Under the pieces are notes generated by a model that did not search any database, was not told where the DNA came from, and was given only the letters and a program-made list of their open reading frames with translations. A stretch of DNA of 14,318 bases. Source: JAKSCF01 sp028279945 (lineage in GTDB: Bacteria > Bacillota > Clostridia > Peptostreptococcales > JAAYPU01). The translations under genes were made by a program, and so were the position numbers. Below, one piece after another: positions 1 through 6,104 of this stretch; positions within the stretch are counted from its first letter, which is position 1, and each line of letters opens with the position of its first letter. The stretch spans positions 1-14,318 of the forward strand of contig JANQMT010000135.1 of NCBI GenBank assembly GCA_028279945.1, read 5' to 3'.

Positions 1-179
1 ATATTCGTTTTTTTGTGTTCATTTGGTCAGAAAATTTAGGTGGCAGATGGGCTATAAAAGTCGTGAACAAACAGGACGTTTGTTAGCAAACTTAAGCCAA
101 GGACGGCGATTGTTTGCGGTTAGGCTTTTATAGCCCATATGCCATCAAATTTTCTCCAAATGAATACATTAACGAATAT
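1..179. repeat. Large imperfect inverted repeat with nested hairpins, MITE-like element
   Basis: The arm 1-60 pairs with 125-179. The core is 14 bp perfect (atgggctataaaag, 47-60, with 125-138), then broken pairing through ggca/tgcc, aaaattt/aaatttt and ttcatttgg/ccaaatgaa, ending at atattcgtt (1-9) with aacgaatat (171-179). The 64-base interior holds two further hairpins: aacaaac/gtttgtt (66-72/78-84) and gcaaac/gtttgc (86-91/112-117), the second with an inner gcc/ggc stem. Both apical loops contain AGGAC (73-77 and 100-104). No protein is coded. The left end may continue outside the window. This is the shape of a non-autonomous mobile or REP-like element, or of a structured RNA; placed after the last gene it may also end transcription. 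Confidence 0.75.
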
Positions 180-234
180 TTATACGCCTGTATTCATTTT
201 TTGATAGCGTCAGGTAAATTTATTTACTTCTCTA
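180..234. other. Short non-coding tail after the dipeptidase gene
   Basis: AT-rich spacer between the dipeptidase stop and the inverted repeat. It holds a small symmetric gtaaat/atttac (214-219/222-227) with only a two-base centre, and no stem followed by a T run on the minus strand, so I do not call an intrinsic terminator here. Confidence 0.6.
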
Positions 235-1623
235 CTATTTTGCAAGATTATATATGGCAGCTGCATACATTTTAGTTATTTTAATTAAATTGTTTATGGA
301 TATGTATTCGTTCTTTTGATGAGCTAATATAGGTTCATCAGGAAAGTTAGGACCAAAGGCTACTGCATTTTTTATTGCTCTTGCGTAGGTACCTCCTCCA
401 ATTGTTATAGGTTCTCTCTCATCATTCGTAAATTCTTTGTATACCCTCATAAGTTCTTGTATAAGCTTATGGTCTTTTGCCATAAAAATAGGTTCCATAT
501 GGATATCTTCAATTATATTGATTCCGGTTCCTATCAATGCCCTTTTTATTCCATTAAATACTTGTTGATCATTATATGTTACAGGATATCTTATGTTTAT
601 TGATAATTTAAAACCTTCCTTATCTAAGTCAATCACACCAACATTAAAAATGAGTTTTCCTGATTCCTTATCTTCAAATCCACAGCCCATTGATTCTCCA
701 TGATAATTCATGCCGATTTTACCAGAATAAAATCTAATAAACTCTGATATATCGCCATCTGCTAATTCTAAAGTATCTAAAAATACCATGAGTTGAGAAA
801 CCGCATTACAACCTGTTTCCGGTAAACTGCCATGGGCTGAAACACCATAGGATTTTATAATTGTTTTATTTTCTTCTTGTAATACTTCCATTATTCCATT
901 TTTGTCATTTGTATATTGATCTATTTTTTCTTTTAGAGAATCTGAAGAAATAATATGTGCCTCACAATAGTCCGGCACCATATTCGGCCTATTTCCTCCT
1001 TTTATTTGTAAAACTTTTATACCATTACTTTGTAAATCTTTTTTAAAGCTTTTGTGAAAATTGAAAATTAGAATGCCTTTTTCTCCATATATCACCGGAA
1101 AATCAGCATCAGGTGTAAAAGCAATATCCGGAGCATCTTCATGTTTTAGATAATACTTTATACTTTCCCAACCACTTTCTTCATCAATACCAAAGATAAT
1201 ACGTATTTTTTTATTTAGCTTAATGCCTGAGTCTTTAATGGCTTTCATAGCATATAAGACTGCTATTGCAGGCCCTTTATCGTCTGTAGCGCCTCTGCCA
1301 AAAATCTTTCCGTTATGGATTTCACCTGAATAAGGTGGATATGACCATCCGTCTCCTTCGGGAACAACATCAAGGTGAACTAATACGCCTAGGGTTTCAT
1401 TGCCATTTCCAAATTCTGCATATCCCCCATAATGGTTAACGTTTTTTGTTTTAAATCCAAGTTCTTCCGATAGGTTGAGTACATGTTCTAAACATTTTTC
1501 TATCCCTTCACCAAAAGGCATACCCGGTTTAGCCTCACCCTTAACACTCTTTATTTTAATAATTTCTTGAGTGGATTTTATAATATCACCTTTCATTGAT
1601 TGAATTTTTTCATTAAAATTCAT
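235..1623 (-). CDS. pepV: M20 family dipeptidase, PepV type
   Basis: A 462-residue zinc peptidase, close to the length of PepV (about 470), cytoplasmic with no signal. Metal and catalytic residues are visible: H83 and D85 in VHLDVVPEGDGW, D114-D115 in GATDDKGP, the acidic pair E148-E149, TPDADFPVIYGEKG (170-183) and the C-terminal metal-binding H435 in AHQKNEY. The lid domain has the YGVSAHGSLPETG segment with the His that reaches into the active site. PepV proteins cut dipeptides including beta-Ala-His types. The start at ATG 1623 has a GGAGG site, and the gap to the aminotransferase is 30 bases. As last gene of the operon it may release the amino acid that is transaminated; relatives can also remove acyl or carbamoyl groups, so a role other than dipeptidase cannot be excluded. 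Confidence 0.9.
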   Translation of the reverse strand: MNFNEKIQSMKGDIIKSTQEIIKIKSVKGEAKPGMPFGEGIEKCLEHVLNLSEELGFKTKNVNHYGGYAEFGNGNETLGVLVHLDVVPEGDGWSYPPYSGEIHNGKIFGRGATDDKGPAIAVLYAMKAIKDSGIKLNKKIRIIFGIDEESGWESIKYYLKHEDAPDIAFTPDADFPVIYGEKGILIFNFHKSFKKDLQSNGIKVLQIKGGNRPNMVPDYCEAHIISSDSLKEKIDQYTNDKNGIMEVLQEENKTIIKSYGVSAHGSLPETGCNAVSQLMVFLDTLELADGDISEFIRFYSGKIGMNYHGESMGCGFEDKESGKLIFNVGVIDLDKEGFKLSINIRYPVTYNDQQVFNGIKRALIGTGINIIEDIHMEPIFMAKDHKLIQELMRVYKEFTNDEREPITIGGGTYARAIKNAVAFGPNFPDEPILAHQKNEYISINNLIKITKMYAAAIYNLAK

Positions 1624-1653
1624 TGTTATTCCTCCACATATCCTATACCTACA

Positions 1654-2814
1654 TCAGCATAGGTCATGTACATAAGCATTTATTCGTTCTACAGCTTTTT
1701 TTAAATTTTCCTCGGAATTTGCATAAGATATTCTTAAATATCCTTCACCTTGAGATCCAAATGCAGAACCCGGTATAGCAATTACACCCGCCTTATCCAT
1801 AAGTTCATCAGATAAGGCTTGGGAATCTTTACCCAGTTCTTTTATGTTTGGAAATGCATAAAAACTTCCTTTTGGTTTATAACAGCTGATTCCTTTTATA
1901 CGATTTAAACCATCAACAACGATATCTCTTCTTTTTCTGTAGACCTCAGCCATTTTTCTTGCATTTTCAAAGACTCCAAGTGCTTTAACTGCTGCGTATT
2001 GTGAAGCAGAGTTAATACAAGCAACTAAATTCTCTTGTAATATGACCATTTTATTAATGATTTCCTCAGGTCCAGATGCAAAACCAACTCGCCATCCCGT
2101 CATCGCAAAGGATTTTGAAAAACTATTTACAATGATGGTCCTTTCCTTCATGCCCTCTATAGAAGCGATAGAACAATGCTTTGTTCCATCGTATAAAAGT
2201 GTACTATATACTTCATCGGATAAAACTATAATGTCATGCTTTCTTACAACCTCTGCAATACTTTTTAAGTCTTCATAATCTAAAACTGCACCAGTTGGGT
2301 TGTTAGGAGAATTTAGCATGAGTACCTTTGTTTTATTGGTAATTCTTTTTTCTATATCTTCAGCTTTTATTTTAAAATTATTGTCTTCATACACAGGGAC
2401 CTGAACCGGTGTGCCACCGAAAAATTTAACTTGAGAAATGTAATTAAGCCATTGTGGATTTTGTATTAAGACCTGATCTCCCGGCGACAGCAGTACCAAT
2501 AGGGCAAGTGAAAGTGCTCCCATACCACCGGTTGTAACGATAACTTCCTTATTATGATCTACCGATACATTAATGCTGCTTAAATATTTTGCAATTTCTT
2601 CCCTTAATTCAATAATACCGGCATTAGGTGTATAGTGGGTCTTTCCATTTCTTAAAGCTTGACATGCCTCTTCTACAATCTCCTTAGGTGTATCGAAGTC
2701 CGGTTCTCCAATACCTAAATTAATTGCTTCCGGAAAATACTTTACTCTATCAAACAAAGAACGTATTGCACCTTGATTGAGCTCAATGGCTCTTTCATTA
2801 AAGAAGTTTTTCAT
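1654..2814 (-). CDS. Class I/II PLP-dependent aminotransferase (aspartate aminotransferase-like)
   Basis: A 386-residue fold-type I aminotransferase. From ATG 2814: GEPDFDTP (36-43), TGGMGAL (95-101) for PLP phosphate, NSPNNPTGAV (168-177), SDEVYSTL (199-206), PLP-binding Lys234 in NSFSKSFAMTGWRVGF, and a C-terminal GYLRISYA whose Arg binds the substrate carboxylate. The open frame reaches ATG 2829, but GAGGTG (2822-2827) sits 7 bases before ATG 2814, and the shorter product begins like its family (MKNFFNERAIELNQGAIRSL). The gene overlaps the aldolase by 17 bases. It should convert an amino acid to its 2-oxo acid, which the aldolase could then split if it carries a 4-hydroxyl. Alanine, aspartate or aromatic specificity cannot be judged from the sequence. 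Confidence 0.93.
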   Translation of the reverse strand: MKNFFNERAIELNQGAIRSLFDRVKYFPEAINLGIGEPDFDTPKEIVEEACQALRNGKTHYTPNAGIIELREEIAKYLSSINVSVDHNKEVIVTTGGMGALSLALLVLLSPGDQVLIQNPQWLNYISQVKFFGGTPVQVPVYEDNNFKIKAEDIEKRITNKTKVLMLNSPNNPTGAVLDYEDLKSIAEVVRKHDIIVLSDEVYSTLLYDGTKHCSIASIEGMKERTIIVNSFSKSFAMTGWRVGFASGPEEIINKMVILQENLVACINSASQYAAVKALGVFENARKMAEVYRKRRDIVVDGLNRIKGISCYKPKGSFYAFPNIKELGKDSQALSDELMDKAGVIAIPGSAFGSQGEGYLRISYANSEENLKKAVERINAYVHDLC

Positions 2815-3586
2815 GTAAAAACACCTCATTCTTTAACTTCATTACGATATCTTTGCATTTCTCATAAATAATACCTACATCAACGGAATACGATATATAT
2901 TGAACGCCAAGTTCAATCCATTTTTTACTCATTGCCACACTATCTGCAAAAGTCCCTACAGCTTTTCCACTACGCTTTACTTTTTCAATTACTGTTTCCA
3001 TCATTTCTATCACTTTTGGATCATTTACTTGTCCTGGTATTCCTAATGATTGTGATAAATCATAGGGCCCTATAAATATAACATCTATCCCTTCAACAGA
3101 AAGTATTTCATCGATGTTGGATACGCCTTCTTTGCCTTCAATATGGATAATAATCATGGTCTCTTTATTTGCTATGGAAAAGTATGTATTTTTATCTAAA
3201 TCAGTATATTTTGCAGCTCTTACATATCTACACACGCCTCTTTCTCCCATAGGAGAAAACTTAGCTGCTTTCACGACTCTTTCCGCATCTTGTTTTGTAG
3301 ATATCTGTGGAACTTGTACTGCATCGGCTCCTATATCCAGTGCTCTGGATATCATATTTGGGTCATTGTCTCCAACTCTAATAACAGGTGAAATCCCAGT
3401 TAATTTCGCTGCTCTTACCATACCCTCCGCTTGAGATATGTTAAGAGGTCCATGTTCACAGTCAATGATTACAAAGTCAAAACCAGATAACCCCATAATT
3501 TCTACTACTGCTTGGTTAGGCAGTTTCATAAACGGACCTATAACATACGCTTCATTATTTATCTTTTTTTGTATTCGGTTACTCAT
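2798..3586 (-). CDS. HpcH/HpaI family class II pyruvate aldolase (4-hydroxy-2-oxo-acid aldolase)
   Basis: A 262-residue metal-dependent aldolase that cleaves 4-hydroxy-2-oxo acids to pyruvate and an aldehyde (HpaI, GarL, RhmA/YfaU group). Key residues align with HpaI: His45 in IDCEHGP, Arg70 in VIRVGD, metal ligands Glu150 (HIEGKEG) and Asp176 (FIGPYDLSQSLG), plus the SPMGERGVCR loop (111-120). The full length is normal for the family, and the start has a GGAGTGG site. It is cytoplasmic. It follows the FAD subunit of the AOR cluster by 16 bases and overlaps the aminotransferase gene by 17 bases, so its products fit both neighbours: the 2-oxo acid would come from the transaminase and the aldehyde would feed the AOR. 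Which aldehyde (glyoxylate, formaldehyde, lactaldehyde or a semialdehyde) cannot be told. Confidence 0.93.
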   Translation of the reverse strand: MSNRIQKKINNEAYVIGPFMKLPNQAVVEIMGLSGFDFVIIDCEHGPLNISQAEGMVRAAKLTGISPVIRVGDNDPNMISRALDIGADAVQVPQISTKQDAERVVKAAKFSPMGERGVCRYVRAAKYTDLDKNTYFSIANKETMIIIHIEGKEGVSNIDEILSVEGIDVIFIGPYDLSQSLGIPGQVNDPKVIEMMETVIEKVKRSGKAVGTFADSVAMSKKWIELGVQYISYSVDVGIIYEKCKDIVMKLKNEVFLHEKLL

Positions 3587-3602
3587 TTTCCCACTCCAAA
3601 TC

Positions 3603-4850
3603 TTATACTATTTGACTATTTCGAGATAAATATATATCTTCAAGACCACTTTTAGATAAATACATTGACGGATTATTGACTGATTTTTTTGACTTAATAT
3701 CCCAATATATCATCCCGGCAAAGCTTATATCTCCGACAAGAATTGCACCCACCAATTTATCATCTTTTAAAATAATTTTTTTATAAATTCTCTTTAATGG
3801 GTCATATTTATAATGTACGTCATAGTCTTTTGTATCCCTTTCTCTTATAATGCCCATTGAAATAAAATGGGTTCCATAGAAGGATACAGAGTTCATATTC
3901 ATGCCGCCTACATATTCTCGATCAATGCCAAGAATATTACATGCTGCAATTCTTCCTTGATGAACTGCATCAGGCCACAATGTATAGGTGCACTTATCAT
4001 CCTGTAGTAAACTATTACATTCAACTACATCTCCCGCTGCATATATATCTTTGACTGAGGTTTTCATTCTTTTATTTACAATAATGCCTTGACATACTTC
4101 TATTTCTGTGTTTTTAGTTATTTCAATATTTGGTTTAACACCTTTTCCAATAATCACCATTTCACATGGCATTATATTACCATCTTTAAGTTTTACATAG
4201 GAAATGCTGCCATGATCATCAATAAATTCTTCTACCAAAGCGTCCAGCACAATGTTTACACCATTTTCTTCAAAAACTTCTTTAGCTATTTTTGAAGAAT
4301 ACTGATCTGCTACTTGCGACAATACTTGATTGGATGAAACTATTACGGTTACATTTTTACCTATTTTTTTTAACGCCCAGGCTGCTTTAAGGCTGACTAA
4401 CCCACCGCCAAGTACAACGCAATGATTTATGATCGCTGCTTTTTTCTTTATGGCTAAGGCATCCTCAAAATTTCTTAGATAATACATGCCGGATATATCT
4501 GAATGACTAACCTCTAACTTAGATGGCGAAGCTCCGGTAGTAATGATTAACTTATCATAATTCACATATCCATATCCCTGTACTTCAACTGTTTTGTCCA
4601 ATGGGTCAATTGATTTGGCTTTGCCGTTTATGATGCGTATTCTTTTATCTGACAGGAATTTACTGTCAACAAAATATAATGCTTCTTCTGCCAGTTCTTC
4701 GGAAATAAAATTGGGAAGAAGAACCCTGGAATAATAGTATTTTTTATCGTGAGTTATTACAGTTATTTTAAGAGAATGAGCGCTTTTTGATCGTAATGTT
4801 TCAACAGCACTTTTTGATGCCGCACTGCTTCCAATGATAACTATATTCAT
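3603..4850 (-). CDS. FAD/NAD(P)-dependent oxidoreductase, likely electron-output subunit of the AOR complex
   Basis: A 415-residue two-dinucleotide-binding-domain flavoprotein (Pyr_redox_2 family), like NirB N-terminal domains, NADH oxidases and AorC. It shows an N-terminal FAD loop at 7-12 (GSSAAS, unusual because the second and third glycines are serines), YYSRVLLPNFIS (39-50) typical of NirB-like members, TTGASP (104-109), the NAD(P) loop LGGGLVSLKAA (147-157) and IYAAGD (269-274) for FAD binding. The C-terminal 110 residues hold a FYGTHFISMG segment. No redox-active CxxxxC pair is seen, so it is not a disulfide reductase. Its position after the two ferredoxins suggests that it transfers AOR electrons to NAD(P)+. 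The start ATG 4850 has an AAGGAGC site that overlaps the stop of the preceding ferredoxin gene (TAAGGAG). A role as a separate NADH oxidase is possible. Confidence 0.88.
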   Translation of the reverse strand: MNIVIIGSSAASKSAVETLRSKSAHSLKITVITHDKKYYYSRVLLPNFISEELAEEALYFVDSKFLSDKRIRIINGKAKSIDPLDKTVEVQGYGYVNYDKLIITTGASPSKLEVSHSDISGMYYLRNFEDALAIKKKAAIINHCVVLGGGLVSLKAAWALKKIGKNVTVIVSSNQVLSQVADQYSSKIAKEVFEENGVNIVLDALVEEFIDDHGSISYVKLKDGNIMPCEMVIIGKGVKPNIEITKNTEIEVCQGIIVNKRMKTSVKDIYAAGDVVECNSLLQDDKCTYTLWPDAVHQGRIAACNILGIDREYVGGMNMNSVSFYGTHFISMGIIRERDTKDYDVHYKYDPLKRIYKKIILKDDKLVGAILVGDISFAGMIYWDIKSKKSVNNPSMYLSKSGLEDIYLSRNSQIV

Positions 4851-4861
4851 ATATCTGCTCC

Positions 4862-5317
4862 TTAGTCTTTTAATGCTCTTTCCATTGCCTGCTGCCTCTT
4901 CTTTTTTAACTCTTTTGCAGAATCATTGAATGTAATAGCTCCATGCTCACAAATCTCTGCACATTTTTCTTTGCCACAGCAATGATCACAATTGTAATTT
5001 TTATGATTACCTTGCCCTATGGCATTAAAAGGGCATACCATAACACACATATTACATCCAATGCATTGTTCTTCATTTAGTATTACATGCTTGTCTTTTT
5101 TTGTTATGGCTCCAGCCGGACATGCATCTGCGCATGGTGGTTCTTCACAATTTCTACATATCATAGGTATAAAACCCGGTTCATCTCTTTCAATAATTGA
5201 AATTCTAGCCTTTTCTAAATCAAATTTCCCTGTTTTTGTATATGAACAAATCAATTGACATAGATGACATCCGGTACAATGGTTATGATTTAACCATACA
5301 GTTCTTTTTATTTTCAT
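4862..5317 (-). CDS. Second ferredoxin-like subunit with four [4Fe-4S] motifs (AOR-associated)
   Basis: A 151-residue iron-sulfur protein of the same type as the one encoded at 5631-6104. Cysteine sets are C14/17/20/24, C54/57/62/66, C85/88/91/95 and C110/113/119/123; an extra Cys114 sits beside Cys113, so the exact ligand of the last cluster is uncertain. The C-terminus (KELKKKRQQAMERALKD) is a charged helix. It starts 3 bases after the MoaD-like stop. Having two different four-cluster ferredoxins in one AOR operon suggests either a longer electron wire or two alternative exits, for example one to the FAD subunit and one to ferredoxin. It is cytoplasmic and has no export signal. The family call is secure; the partner of each ferredoxin is inference. 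Confidence 0.92.
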   Translation of the reverse strand: MKIKRTVWLNHNHCTGCHLCQLICSYTKTGKFDLEKARISIIERDEPGFIPMICRNCEEPPCADACPAGAITKKDKHVILNEEQCIGCNMCVMVCPFNAIGQGNHKNYNCDHCCGKEKCAEICEHGAITFNDSAKELKKKRQQAMERALKD

Positions 5318-5320
5318 GTT

Positions 5321-5590
5321 TTAACCCCCGCACAAAAATGGCATAATCAAAATCTCACTCTCATTTTCTATGGTGGTGTCCGCACCTTGCAGTGTATGAG
5401 CATTTCTTCGATTGACTAATACGATTATTTTTTGAGAAAGTTCATCTTTTTCGTCCAGTAATATTTTCATATCCAAACCATAAATATTGATGAGTTTTTT
5501 ACACAGTTCACGGATATTGTTTGCATTGACATGTACTTCCTTAGTATTTGTGATTTTTGTAAATGGTGAAACAAATCTTACTAAAGCCAA
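5321..5590 (-). CDS. MoaD/ThiS-like small sulfur carrier protein
   Basis: An 89-residue beta-grasp protein ending in ...MPFLCGG; the C-terminal Gly-Gly is the site that MoaD and ThiS proteins use, after adenylation and thiocarboxylation, to donate sulfur. VLVNRRNAHTLQGADTTIENESEILIMPF is the usual C-terminal half of the family. Inside an AOR operon it most likely helps build the pyranopterin cofactor of the tungsten enzyme, as AorD-type genes do in other AOR clusters. The start is TTG 5590, directly after an in-frame TAA, with an AGGGGTG site about nine bases upstream; no ATG is available before residue 41, so TTG is taken. The two terminal Gly codons plus the stop (GGGGGTTAA) double as the ribosome binding site of the next gene. 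Confidence 0.85.
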   Translation of the reverse strand: MALVRFVSPFTKITNTKEVHVNANNIRELCKKLINIYGLDMKILLDEKDELSQKIIVLVNRRNAHTLQGADTTIENESEILIMPFLCGG

Positions 5591-5630
5591 TTACGCATCA
5601 CCCCTAATAGATTTATTTTATCTGTTTTAA

Positions 5631-6104
5631 TTATTTATTTTCTACTATCATTCTGTATAAAATATTTTCTCTTTTTTTATTGTTTACCTTTGATTCATTA
5701 ACGTATGATATTGCATGTTCAGCGCATACTTTCACACATTCGGGATCTCCATCACATAGGTTGCATAGCGTAATTTGTTGTTGTTTATCTTTTGTTATGA
5801 TATCTATACATCCAAATGGACATGATATGACACAAGCTTTACATCCTATACACTTATTTCTATCGACTTCCACCGCTCCGGTTTCTTCATTTTTAAGTAA
5901 TGCTCCTGCTACACAAGACTTAATACAATAGGCTTTTTCACATTGCATACATTTAATAGGAACATTAAATGCAATATCTTCTTTACTTTCTATTTTAATA
6001 TTTGATAATTCTCCTGAAAATACTTTGTGATGTTTATAGGAACACGCCATTTCACATAAATGACACCCTGTACATTTATTAGGATCAATCATATATATAT
6101 TCAT
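5631..6104 (-). CDS. Ferredoxin-like electron transfer subunit with four [4Fe-4S] motifs (AOR-associated)
   Basis: A 157-residue iron-sulfur protein of the HycB/AorA/DmsB-like type. Sixteen cysteines form four sets: C11/14/17/21, C52/55/60/64, C85/88/91/95 and C114/117/123/127, with the interleaved pairing typical of polyferredoxin subunits. It should take electrons one at a time from the cluster of the AOR catalytic subunit and pass them to the FAD subunit or soluble ferredoxin. The start at ATG 6104 has a GAGGGGG site and lies inside the end of the AOR gene (20-base overlap), pointing to coupled translation and fixed stoichiometry. There is no signal sequence or Tat motif, so it is cytoplasmic. 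A second, clearly related but not identical ferredoxin is encoded two genes downstream. Confidence 0.93.
   Translation of the reverse strand: MNIYMIDPNKCTGCHLCEMACSYKHHKVFSGELSNIKIESKEDIAFNVPIKCMQCEKAYCIKSCVAGALLKNEETGAVEVDRNKCIGCKACVISCPFGCIDIITKDKQQQITLCNLCDGDPECVKVCAEHAISYVNESKVNNKKRENILYRMIVENK

Noticed and set aside
214..227. Short gtaaat/atttac symmetry after the dipeptidase stop as a terminator
   Set aside because: The centre is only two bases, the stem is all weak pairs but two, and no T run follows on the transcribed strand.
2042..3629. Plus-strand open frames opposite the aminotransferase and aldolase (about 2042-2278, 3114-3434, 3438-3629)
   Set aside because: All are shadows of well-supported minus-strand genes and show no motifs.
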